64,000 nucleotides of DNA from Stomoxys calcitrans (Eukaryota > Arthropoda > Insecta > Diptera > Muscidae). The stretch is taken from contig NC_081552.1 of NCBI RefSeq assembly GCF_963082655.1, positions 4,774,648 through 4,838,647 of the forward strand, in the 5' to 3' direction. Below, in pieces: positions 54,562 to 64,000 of this stretch; position 1 is the stretch's first letter; each line of letters begins with the position of its first letter. The notes below the pieces were generated by a model, which did not search any database, had not been told where the DNA came from, and worked only from the letters and a program-made list of their open reading frames with translations. Made by a program: the position numbers and the translations under genes.

Positions 54562-54885
54562 AGGCTGATTTCGGACTGCCATTAAAAACTAATCAAACTT
54601 TTGTTTGAACATTTTTTTTATTTTCGAATTTCTAGGACCTTCTTCACAAAAGTTAATGTAGATTTAAAATAGGTTTATTCGGCACATTTCCTTTAGAGAA
54701 CTGTCTAATAAACCTATTTTAAGGCTGATCTCGGACTGCCATTAAAAACTAATCAAACTTTTGTTTGACTATTTTTTTTATTTTCGAATTTCTAAGGACC
54801 TTCTTCACAAAGTTAATGTAGATTTATAATAGGTTTATTTGGCACATTTCCTTTAGAGAACTGTCTAATAAAGCTATTTTAAGGC
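54562..54885. repeat. Direct tandem duplication, 160-bp unit
   Basis: The block from 'AGGCTGATTTCGGACTGCC' to 'TCTAATAAACCTATTTTA' is followed at once by a second copy starting at 54722. The copies differ at few positions (e.g. TTTCGG/TCTCGG, TTCGGC/TTTGGC), so the event is fairly recent. Confidence 0.93.
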
Positions 54886-55190
54886 TTCATAAAGTTTTGT
54901 GGTCGCAAATCTTTGACATTTTTTTGAGAGATCCTATTTTAAAACAAAACTAATGGATAGTTTCAGCGCTTCTCTGACACTCAAACAATCCTTAACTGAT
55001 TCTTGAAAGATTTTAATGATACCCTATTCCGATAAATTGCTTTTGATCATTTAACATTTTCCTAGAATTCTCATTTGTCTTACAAAATGATTCCTGCATG
55101 TTGGGGTTTGGATAATTTTCGATACCTCAACTCTTTTTCTACGAATATAGAGCAAAGAAAAGAAAGCCTAAAAGTTTTTTATGAGAACAA

Positions 55191-55356
55191 GGTTAGGTTA
55201 GGTAAGAGTGGCAATCCTTTACAGACTCACTTAGACAATTTTAAGTCCATTGTGATGGCACAGTAGCGACAGACCAAGGCTTCAGGCGGGAATTGAACCC
55301 ACGACCCCTGCCACTGGTAATCCAAGCACGCTACCAACTCGGCTACCGAGGCGCCC
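55191..55356 (-). mobile_element. Family R tRNA-derived SINE with perfect target duplication
   Basis: In its own orientation: a tRNA-like head with box A TAGCCGAGTTGG and box B GGTTCAATTCC, a body, and a tail 'GTCTAAGTGAGTCTG...CTTACCTAACCTAACC'. Flanked by TTATGAGAACAA at 55179-55190 and 55357-55368, a perfect 12-bp duplication. The tail matches the 3' UTR of the LINE relic at 37075-37140. Intact boxes and perfect duplication indicate a young insertion. Confidence 0.92.
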
Positions 55357-55679
55357 TTATGAGAACAAAGTTTTAAAAAATTCCACATGATTCGTTGCGA
55401 TAATTTTTTCATCGCAATACTAAAGTTTACTCTCAAATCGATAACCCCTAGATATGAAGCAAAAGAAAAGCATTTTTTCCTAATTCTTTAAAGATTTTAA
55501 TGAGTACAGATTTAAAAACACTATTAAAGGCTACATTTGTTGCTTCTTTGGTAATTTTGCTCTGCATAATGTTCGATAGCTCAAATATGGTCCTACAGGT
55601 TGCAAAACAAAAGCAGGCCCACGATTGTTGCAAGATTTTCAAGAGACCAGCTGAATAGGTGTGTGATGTTTTTCATATT

Positions 55680-57950
55680 TATTTCTAATGTTCTGTTGCC
55701 CCTTACAATACTAACATTAGCAGAGAAAGTGAAAATGTAAATGAAGGGATTTATTTATTATTGTTTAAGAAAAAAAAAATAAAGACCGAGGAAAACAGTT
55801 AAAAAATGATGTGGATATATAGAACACAAGAAAAACACAAAAAAAGAAACAAATCGAAAAATTAGCAATAGCATGCGCAACTTATTGATATTTGTATAAT
55901 TGTAAAAAATAAATTTAAATTATCCTTCCCCTGCTCCCTCTACCCTATTATATGAAATAAATACATATTTATATAATAATAACAAAAAAAAAAAATAGAA
56001 CGCAAACAAAACAAAAAGGGTGCATAAGCTAATAATAATGAAATTGACTCATTTGGCGAACTCTAAGCGACTACAAATGTTTTTGCCATGCATTCTCTGT
56101 TTGCTAATGTTCGTCGCGTTCTTTTCTACGAAGTCTGAAATACGATACGATGTATATTGTGAGAACATTGTAAATGGTGTATTTAAAATTCAACAAAATA
56201 AGAATACATATTACTACAATACAATAAAGAATTAAATGAAATGAAATGCTTTCAAATCATCTCATACTAAATTAATTGGCAAATCAATATATCTATATAT
56301 ATATATATACACACACACAAACACACACACACATAAATGTTTTGGCTTTAAAAGAAAAGAAGAAAAAACCTCTAAAACTGAATCGAAACTTCACTCAAAA
56401 AATTACTACGAAACTCTATTGTATTCCTTTAGAAAAGAATAGAAAACAAAAATACAAGCAATATATGATTGTGTAAAAAGAAAAGCAACAAGCATTCAAC
56501 AAGAAATTCAATCTCTAAATTTATCACAAACACTCACAACCTAGAAGAGAAATGATCATGTTTTCATTTTTAATTAATTTATTTATTACTAATACGAAGA
56601 TGTAACAACATTTACATTTTCCAAAAAACATAAAATAAAACAGATAGAAATCCATAATGTTAGAAGGAAAAAAAAAAAACAAAATGTAAAGAATATAAAC
56701 TCATGATATTTGTCATTTAAATAGTTTTTATAAATAAATTCTCTTTTACTTTTAAGTATTCGAGAGAGAGTAAAGCAAAAATTGAAAAAAAAACACACAC
56801 ACACACACAAAAAAGAAAGAGAAACCCTACTCCCACTTCTATTACTTCTTTATGTACTATTTAAGTATAATTATGATCCATATATTTAATATAAATTACA
56901 AGTAAATACACACACACACACACACATGCAAACAATACTAATTATAATGGAAATTCTAATTATTACAACATAAGTTATTATTGAGGATGATGATGATGAT
57001 AGTGTTTAATAAAAACAAAAGAAACAAAGTTTTTATTTGGCTTTTGTTCTTCATAGTTTTAGAATATTAACAAATTATTTAGTTGTTCTTTTTTTTTGTT
57101 TTTTTTTTTTTAATAAACAAACAAAGAAAATAAAATAACACAAGATTTATATGAATTTATTGCTACTTGTTTTTGCTGTATTTGTTTCAAACATACTTGA
57201 TAGCAAACCTAAGTACTAAGCCCCAATCCCCCCATCCCCTGTTAGCAATTTTAAGTTAACCATCATTGATTAAGTGATTGATTTTAAATGCTTAAATACT
57301 GAAAGATTATGATGAAAAATAAAAGAAAAAAACAAAAAGAAAAAAATATACATAAACAAATTAGCGCAATACTGTACAATTGTAAAAATTAATGATATGA
57401 TAAAATTATGTTCTTGCTTATAATTGTTTTTGATTTTTTTCTACCAACCGTTATTGTAATCTGTATAGAAAAAAACAAACAACATAAAAGAGATAGAGTG
57501 AAAAAAAAAACAAATATAATAAAAATTATTATTTATTTCGCATATTTTTATTGAAAGGCAAACAAACCAGCAACAACAAAAACAAAGTACATACAATTAA
57601 TTATTATATATTTTGTTACATATACTATATATATATATATACATATATACTATGATTATTATTATTTTATTTTTATTTTTTTTTTTTTCAATTTAAACAT
57701 CGCTTAGTCGTAAGCCATTATTAATTATTAGCTTCATACTCATTAAATAATAACAAAATAAAAAAAAGAAAAATTAAACAAAAACAAAAGAGATATATAA
57801 ATATAAATATTTATAATATTACCAATTACATGATAATTCGATAATAATAAAAACTATAACAAAAGTTTTGAGACAAAATAAAAACATAAAAACATATAGA
57901 AACTTTTGTTTATAATATATACAACAAAAACAACAACAACATGAAGAGCA
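55680..57950 (+). other. A+T-rich tract packed with poly(A) signals and homopolymers
   Basis: No ORF with coding character. Many AATAAA words (for example near 55788, 55906, 55956, 56223, 57010, 57318), A- and T-runs, (CA)n near 56308, 56797 and 56910, (AT)n near 57626 and ATTTA motifs. This composition resembles long fly 3' UTRs, but no transcript is proved and SINEs separate it from Spt20. Confidence 0.4.
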
Positions 57951-58651
57951 ACAAACCATCCCACTCTAACCAAGGTAATACATTAACAAATGCTTTACAC
58001 AAGACTGTCAACCAAAACTATAAAGCTTCAAACAACAGCTTCTCTGCATATACCAATGTAGTATTACTTGAAACAAAAAACCAAAAAAACCAAAAACAAA
58101 GAGAAAACGACGAAAATATAATTAAAAAATATCCAAACTACTCACACCAGGTTTAAAATACCATGTTGGCAAAAAACCAAATTCACTATGATGTTATTTT
58201 AAATTTCGATAACTCAAAGTTGTCCCACGCAGGCCTCGTACATCAGTTCCAAAAATCTTGCAAATTAGAAGCAATTCATAGAAGAAGAAGAAGGCAAATA
58301 ATTGAATTCGCCTGCAATTCGTAAAAGCTTTTGCATTGTCCTGAGCATATCGGTCTATTCACATTTACCCGGAATACCCTGAATAAATCTGTGGCAACTA
58401 GTGTTGCCGTTCCGATCCTTGATCCCTTTCATGACCTTTGTATTCAATACCCTATTTTCACCCGTATTGACTTTACTTTATTTCTTCTTTGTTTACACTT
58501 TTTGTGCCTTGTAAGGACGTAGGGTTGTCTGTTGCGTTTCTCCGCCAAATTCACTAACATGTTCTTGTTCATTTCGTTCGCCATATTATCTATTACCAAG
58601 TTTCAAATGTTCAGATTTTCCTATTTTTTTTTTCAATGTAAATTAAATTAA

Positions 58652-58930
58652 GGCCACCGTAGCGCAGAGGTTAGCATGTCCGCCTATGACGTTGAACGCC
58701 CGGGTTCGAATCCTGGCGAGACCATCGGAAAGAAAAATTTTCAGTGGTGGTTTTCCCCTCCTAATGCTGGCAACATTTGTGAGGTACCAAGCCATGCAAA
58801 AACTTCTCTCCAAAGAGGTTTTGTACTGCGGCACGCCGTTCGGACTCGGCTATAAAAAGGAGGCCCCTTATCATTGAGCTTAAACTTGAATCGAAGAAGT
58901 TAGCCCCTGTTGTTCATGGGCAAAATTTGC
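58652..58930 (+). mobile_element. Family S tRNA-derived SINE, reference copy
   Basis: Head GGCCACCGTAGCGCAGAGG (box A-like TAGCGCAGAGG), then GGGTTCGAATCC (exact box B) at 58702-58713. The body has 'TTTTCAGTGGTGG', 'CCTCCTAATGCTGGCAACAT', 'TGCGGCACGCCGTTCGGACT', 'GGAGGCCCCTTATCATTGAG', ending 'GTTCATGGGCAAAATTTGC'. The two ends of the tRNA-like part do not pair as an acceptor stem, so this is a SINE and not a tRNA gene. Six copies in the window; this one is on +, the others on -. Confidence 0.9.
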
Positions 58931-59039
58931 GAATGAAATACTATGTTAAGGGTGATTTTTAAGAGTTGTAGGAAAATTTTTCAAAAAAAAAAACACATAA
59001 AATTCAAAAAAATTCAAAATTCAAGTGAAATAAAATGTT

Positions 59040-59500
59040 CACCGAACTCGACTCTCAATAAGTTCATTGCTACGTGCTTGCTGTGTGGCTTGTGGTACCG
59101 TCTTGTTGAAACCACATGCCATGCAAGTCAAACCCCTGCATTTTGTGCAAAAAAAAGTTGGATATCATCTCACGGTAGCGCTCACCATTCACAGCACTGT
59201 GACTTTTTCTGTATGCATTGGTAGCTCTTGCAATGCTTCTGGCTAATCTTCACTCCGAAATCGACAATTCTGCTTATTTACGTACCCATTGAGCCAAAAA
59301 TGAGAGAAAAAAAGCAAAAATGAGCGCGCGATGAACTTTCTTAACAGAGCACGCATTTTGATTCAATAATTTGCAAGCGTTGTTCGTTTGTAAGACGATT
59401 CATGGTTAAATTATAGACCAAACTGAAGATGTTTGACGGTGAAATAAAACAGGGAACATGCGTGAGCTGTTTAAACCAGCGTTGCCAAAAACATAATAGC
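59040..59500 (-). pseudogene. Second Tc1/mariner transposase relic
   Basis: Same family as 5240-5890. Nucleotide blocks 'AAAGTTGGATATCATCTCAC', 'CAATGCTTCTGGCTAATCTT', 'GACAATTCTGCTTATTTACG', 'CCATTGAGCCAAAAATGA' and 'TTTAAACCAGCGTTGCCAAA' are shared in order. Shorter and more broken. Confidence 0.72.
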
Positions 59501-59514
59501 TAAAAATTACCCTT

Positions 59515-59720
59515 TAGAAGTAGTGATCCTCATCAAGCACCGTAGGTGAGCAAACTTGTTCCGGTCCATAAGACCGATCACTGCTGAAACATTATGGTAC
59601 TGTCATATTGAGTTTCACAAGCAAACAGTATTTCAGCAAAGAGTCGGTGCCGCCCTGGCTCTCACTGAGACTCTCCACTCGATGTCGCCGATTTTCCGCG
59701 ACTGCAATTGCAGCTACTCT
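59515..59720 (-). repeat. Family D fragment
   Basis: 'AGTGATCCTCATCAAGCACC', 'CTTGTTCCGGTCCATAAGAC', 'CACTGAGACTCTCCACTCGA'. Diverged partial copy. Confidence 0.6.
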
Positions 59721-60369
59721 TTTACAAAACATTCAACCAACTTTTTTGGGAAAAGTACCCTTTTTGCGACCCCTTTAAAAAAACCTTTTTTTGAGTCTTC
59801 CAAAATTCTCAACGGCAACCCTGATGGCAACATCAGCAAAGAGGATGGAAATAACAGAGACATTTTTGTGCTCTCAATATTTGACAGCAAATGTCAAGTT
59901 TATAGATGTCGGTAATTATTTTATTTTTCTTCAAAGCAAACAGCTCTGCCGAAAAAATGTAAAAAATCAAATTTACAGAAAAAAGAAAAGAAAGTAAGAT
60001 ACACACATTGGAAGCTAAGACTGCCGAAACCCTGTATAGTTGCATTACGCCATAGTTTCCTTCACGGGAAATAATGCATATTTAGAAATACAAACGACGC
60101 AAACTGTCTTGCATTGAGAGCAGAATTCTGCTTGCGGCATGTTCTTAGATAACTTTCATTTATCTATATACACAAGCGCCACCAACCAGTTGTGTGCGAA
60201 GTTCAAATTCTTTATCTGTGTCCTCTTTGTAACAGGGTTGTTAGGGTACGGTTTTTTTTTTTAGGAAAATTTCAGATATTGGTGCATTTAAAAAAAAAAA
60301 AAATAATTAAAATTTATAAATTTCAGTGCAAACAAGAACATTTTACCATAGTCGTTTTTGCCAATTTGG

Positions 60370-60740
60370 ATAACAATTGTGCCATCTAGAAGCTCTTGAA
60401 GCCAATTTTTCAGACGGGCTAATATGGGAGCTAAATCCGCTTATTGACCGATTTGAACTATTTTCAAAACGGACCCTATTAGTCATCGTACAAAATTTCA
60501 GCTAAATCGGTTAGAAACTGTGCCCTTTAGAGGACCAAATCCAGAAATAAGTTTACATATATGGTAAATAACAGAAAAAAAAGAAAATAACGGAGGACAT
60601 TGTGCAAAATTTCAGTCTAATCGGATAAAAATTACGCCCGCCAATGGCTTGAGAAGTCATATCGGGAGATCAGTTTATATGGGTGCTATATCTAAACATG
60701 GACCGATTTGGCTCATTTACAGTCCCAATCGACCTACATC
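60370..60740. repeat. Family T repeat fragment
   Basis: Two partial units: 'AATATGGGAGCTAAATCCGC', 'AATTTCAGCTAAATCGGTTA' and 'AATTTCAGTCTAATCGGATA', 'GTTTATATGGGTGCTATATC'. Flanking 59721-60369 and 60741-61374 show no gene. Confidence 0.6.
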
Positions 60741-61374
60741 AATGAGAAGTATCTGCAACAGTTTCGGGAAGTTAGCCTTACTCGTTCAAGAGATAACATT
60801 CTTTTGGACAGAGAGATTTCACCTGGTGGAAGGTTACGCAAAAAAAAAAATCTTTTGAGCTGCGCATCTGCAAGCGAAAGTTTCGGGAGGGGTATCGGTA
60901 ACGAAAATTTCTTTTATGTCGATGCAAATGCATTATGGCATTGAAAATTTCACCACAGGTGCATACTACTCTTGAGGTAATTGTTGAGTAAAACCAACTA
61001 AAAATATATCTCCTATTAACATGGCCCATCTAATCTAAAAATTCTATAACTTCGGTGCTAGTCCAACCAACTAAAGTCCAGTTGTAAGCCAACTGTGAAA
61101 AAAGATTTCTTATGAGCAAAGTTGTGTAACAAAATCCTGCGCAAGAACATTTATTTCTGCCTTCAAGGCACACGAACAATCATAGAGCATTTCGTTTAAA
61201 AATACAGCATTGCATGAGACAAGACAACAAGATGAGTGAATGTATAAAAATAGATTGATTCAGATTTCAGTGAGTGCACCTTGTATTTTGCTTCAGACTA
61301 AGGGGTCGATTATGGATGGCAACTCAACTATAGTTGCGTTGCCAGGAAATAAAATCATGAAATAAAAATTAGTA

Positions 61375-61750
61375 TAATGCTATGTCTACACTAACTCGTT
61401 TTCAAAAACGATGTTTGAGATTAACTTGTTTATGATTTCAAAATAATTATTGGTTGGAAGATTTCTGGAGGCTATGGCAACTTTGGTTACTTTAGCTCTC
61501 ACGTCTTCAATTATTGTAATATTTTTAATTTTGGATTTGACATTTTAGCAGATGGGCATGGGTTCAGTTCATGACTCATGGGCATTTTTTAAGATCCACA
61601 TACATTGAATCCCTTATAAACGACTAGTTTTTGTGGCAAACGAATCGTTTTGCCTTTATAATTTGTAACGGCAAAACGAGTCGTTTTCAATGAATTGTAA
61701 AGGGAAAACGAGTCGTTTGCCCAAAACAGCTTTGGTCCGAACATAGTATT
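61375..61750. mobile_element. Possible MITE with ATRCTATGT termini and AAAACGAGTCGTTTT palindromes
   Basis: Left 'AATGCTATGTCTACAC', right 'GGTCCGAACATAGTATT', an imperfect inverted repeat. The interior has two GAGTCGTTT-type blocks (61676 and 61709, with 'AAAACGAGTCGTTT') and a diverged one near 61646. No target duplication could be fixed. Confidence 0.45.
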
Positions 61751-61754
61751 CGTC

Positions 61755-62035
61755 TTCTTATCTCTGACGTTAGGATGTTCACCAGGAATACAAGACTTGC
61801 CAGGAACTCACACCCGTTTGTAATTGATTGGCCAGTCGACCGAACCGTGCATTACCAAAAAAAAAAATCATTTTTCGCCCAACCCATTCGTATGTGGAAT
61901 CGACTTCCGGCTAATGTCTTTCCCACCGACATTGATATTCAGAAATTTAATACGAATATCAATAAACACCACTCCCTCTTTTACCCCTTCCACCCTTAAC
62001 TTTCCTAATTGCCAACGCAATGCACAGGAAATATA
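61755..62035 (+). pseudogene. LINE ORF2 C-terminus fragment
   Basis: The frame contains NTRLARNSHPFVIDWPVDRT, then FFAQPIRMWNRLPANVFPTD and FNTNINKHHSLF, typical of the last residues of non-LTR retrotransposon RT proteins. Only about 80 codons and part of a 3' UTR remain, with a frameshift near 61985. Confidence 0.72.
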
Positions 62036-62229
62036 GGGGACATCCCATGCGTGTTGGTTACCTTAAAAAAAAGTATAAAGTTGCAAATTTTTGTCATTGT
62101 CATTCGATATCAGTGTTTTGAACGTTCAACTACTAAAAATTAGAAAATCCTTCAAGTTAGATTAGGTTTAATTATTTGTTTTCACATACAACAAGATAAC
62201 AATGATCTTATAATTACACTATGTGACAT

Positions 62230-62709
62230 TCAACGTAGCAAGAAATATGAATTAATATATGTAAGTAAATGTACGCTTAGGTTTTTTATTTCTTCTCTCA
62301 TGTTGATTATTTCCGTACATTCAGTTTTAACCTTCTGTAAGCGTCCATCTATTTCATTTGCTTTCATTTCAATTTGTTGAATGTGTAAGTCGTCATGATT
62401 AAAGAGTTTCAACGCTACTTCTTCTAATCTTTTATTCAAAGATGTATTCAATCTCTCTTCGGTTTCCTTAAGAGCCCCTTGGAACATCAGCCTCTCAAAG
62501 CACACGTCAAGTTCATGTATTATATTATTTTCAGATCGAAACAGCTTAGGTGTTTTTGCTATGTTCTCTGGATTTGATAAATCATCTCTCTCTCTCTCTC
62601 TCTTTGATGATCCCGTTAACTTACTTAAAAGCTCTTCTTGAAGCTGGTTGTTGGTATACGTTATGTCAGCCATCAATTTCTCTTGAAACGATTCACTAAA
62701 CTGAGACAT
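62230..62709 (-). CDS. Hypothetical 159-residue protein with predicted coiled coil
   Basis: Not recognised. An open frame from ATG at 62709 (MSQFSESFQEKLMADITYTN) to a stop at 62230. Charged, helix-favouring sequence throughout, with heptad-like Leu/Ile spacing in ELDVCFERLMFQGALKETEE and NTSLNKRLEEVALKLF. An RERERE tract comes from a (CT)n run at 62582-62604. Composition is more protein-like than the other orphan ORFs here. It could be a single-exon gene, an exon ending near 62270 (weak GTACAT donor), or a TE-encoded protein. No neighbour suggests a function. Confidence 0.4.
   Translation of the reverse strand: MSQFSESFQEKLMADITYTNNQLQEELLSKLTGSSKRERERDDLSNPENIAKTPKLFRSENNIIHELDVCFERLMFQGALKETEERLNTSLNKRLEEVALKLFNHDDLHIQQIEMKANEIDGRLQKVKTECTEIINMREEIKNLSVHLLTYINSYFLLR
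62582..62604. repeat. (CT)n microsatellite within the hypothetical ORF
   Basis: TCTCTCTC run; on the - strand it reads as alternating Arg-Glu codons of the 159-residue ORF. Confidence 0.9.
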
Positions 62710-63034
62710 CGTAATTTCTTTTTCTGTTGGCGTTGAAGAGATAAACCTTTGCGCACAGAATGGAGATTTTTATTTATGTATGTGTATATAATGCACAGCA
62801 CTGATTTCGTTTATTTTGTGGCAGCCAAAATCAAAATAAAATATTTGCTTTTAACAGGTAATATAAAACTCAGTTCTATTTACAACAAACAGATTTTGTC
62901 CCAGTAACAATTTGACGTGGATTTATGTAAACAGTGTTGCGTTTTTCTAACAAATGGAGCAAATAAAAACAGAACTGTCTCCTCTCTTGTGAGATAACCA
63001 CCGCGATGCCGTCTGCAGGATGTGAAATAGAGGA

Positions 63035-63260
63035 GAGGTAAAGGTTCATTGGTGCAGATATTAATCCGCCCCATGCCACTATGGACATACACCAAAGCCA
63101 GTGATTGGCTTGTTGTACGCTCTAAAAACTAAACAAGTAATCTCGATTTTTTTTTAATTTGGAATTTCTTGCAACTTACATTAATTGTTTTCCATCCCAT
63201 CCATCCCTAAGTTGGTTCATGTCTGGTATCGCGTAAGCCGGGCAATGACATAGGAAATGC
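63035..63260 (-). pseudogene. 3' end of the LINE family at 32760-34625
   Basis: 'ATTAATCCGCCCCATGCCAC', 'TGGACATACACC', 'GGCTTGTTGTACGCTCTAAA', 'CTAAGTTGGTTCATGTCTGG', 'GCCGGGCAATGACATAGGAA' align with 32795-33040. Contains the 3' UTR and the last coding bits only. Confidence 0.8.
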
Positions 63261-64000
63261 TCGGAATTCCTAACTTAAAAAAATATGTTCTTTTTTGTCG
63301 TTTTTCAAGTTTCCTATTGTTTGAAAATTGTACAGAATTACTCCGCTACTGAATTCAGCCAAGGTTCATTGAAAAGTTGAATCATACTCACCAAGTTCCC
63401 TTCGCGCACTTGAGACTCTACTCCTCCTGAGATATTTCTTTTACCGAACATCTACCTACACGGATTCGGTATAGTAGTAAATACTACAACAGCTTTGTCG
63501 CCGTTGAAAAACCGAAAAAATTTAACCGCAATCTACAACTACACTGTGGTTGTTTGTGTAATTTCGGGTTAAGAATTTCAATCCCTGCAGAGTATGAAAG
63601 AATATTTTTTCTATCGAGCGTCGGTACCATCCTTTCCGCTATCGTGGCTTTAGTCCGCAACGAGGGTAAGGAATCCACAACTTAATAATCAGCTACACTA
63701 CTCACTACATGGACAGCGGAAGTTTGTTGGCATTTGAGACCACAAAGAACCCCGAAACACTTGGTGGGGGTATCAAAAAGGCTAGCCAATGTGAGAAAAC
63801 CTTTGCGATTGCTCCGTCTATGCCGACCACAAAGTAACCGAATATACTTGGCGAAGGACTTGTCAATGTGAGAAAATCTTTACAAGTGCACAACAGTTTA
63901 TCAATAAAGTCTGTTGGCTGTACCACTATGCAGCGCCAGTGTACAATCCCCGACGATTAAGACTCAGTGACCTACCAGTATGCTGTTCTACGAACTGCAC
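63261..64000. other. Unassigned end of window
   Basis: No gene recognised. 63735-63900 contains two imperfect direct copies of a roughly 75-bp block ('ACCACAAAG', 'CTTGG-G', 'CAATGTGAGAAAA'), which may be a TE fragment. Confidence 0.4.

Noticed and set aside
58652..58725. Possible tRNA gene with A and B boxes
   Set aside because: The ends cannot pair as an acceptor stem, and the sequence continues into a body repeated at five other sites; it is a SINE head. The same holds for 55280-55356.

Overview
The window is nuclear DNA of a dipteran insect, most likely a calyptrate (muscid-type) fly. The reasons are two recognisable Drosophila-like single-copy genes with spliced exons, poly-Q/poly-H coding tracts written in CAA/CAG, an A+T-rich non-coding background, and dense young and old transposable elements (TEs). 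The species is inferred; nothing in the sequence names it.

Only two host genes are firmly supported, both on the + strand. (1) The 3' part of the Tondu-domain growth inhibitor Tgi (VGLL4 orthologue) lies at 10268-11869: two exons, two Tondu (TEAD/Scalloped-binding) motifs, PPxY motifs and a 3' UTR to about 12960. Its first exon or exons lie left of the window or were not found. (2) The complete coding region of Spt20, a SAGA co-activator subunit, spans 24523-51759 in seven exons. All splice phases agree and the joined frame encodes 2292 residues. The conserved Spt20 domain is built mainly by exon 3. The rest is Q/S/T/N-rich low-complexity sequence. A possible 159-residue coiled-coil protein of unknown function lies at 62230-62709 on the - strand.

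Almost everything else is mobile DNA or its debris. 0-6 kb holds a Helitron with intact ends (2168-3251) and a Tc1/mariner transposase relic. 6.5-10.3 kb is mostly unique, probably upstream intron of Tgi. 13-22 kb holds nested short interspersed elements (SINEs), miniature inverted-repeat elements (MITEs) and a local tandem duplication. 22.2-24.5 kb is unique and probably carries the Spt20 promoter and 5' UTR. The Spt20 introns hold further insertions: intron 2 (a hAT-type MITE nested in a retroposon), intron 4 (9.9 kb: three LINE relics, a deleted mariner, SINEs, a TIR-bounded repeat), intron 5 (LINE relics, one split by a mariner MITE) and intron 6 (a 1.2-kb array of a 29-bp dyad repeat). 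52-58 kb is A+T-rich with tRNA-derived SINEs and a 2.3-kb tract full of polyadenylation signals. 58-64 kb is again TE debris.

No bacterial-type operon, CRISPR array, rRNA gene or genuine tRNA gene was seen. The best leads concern TE biology: a SINE that shares its 3' tail with a LINE relic in the same window, two unrelated elements inserted at one position of the same host repeat, MITEs carrying TATCGATA (DRE-type) sites, and the dyad-repeat array inside an Spt20 intron.
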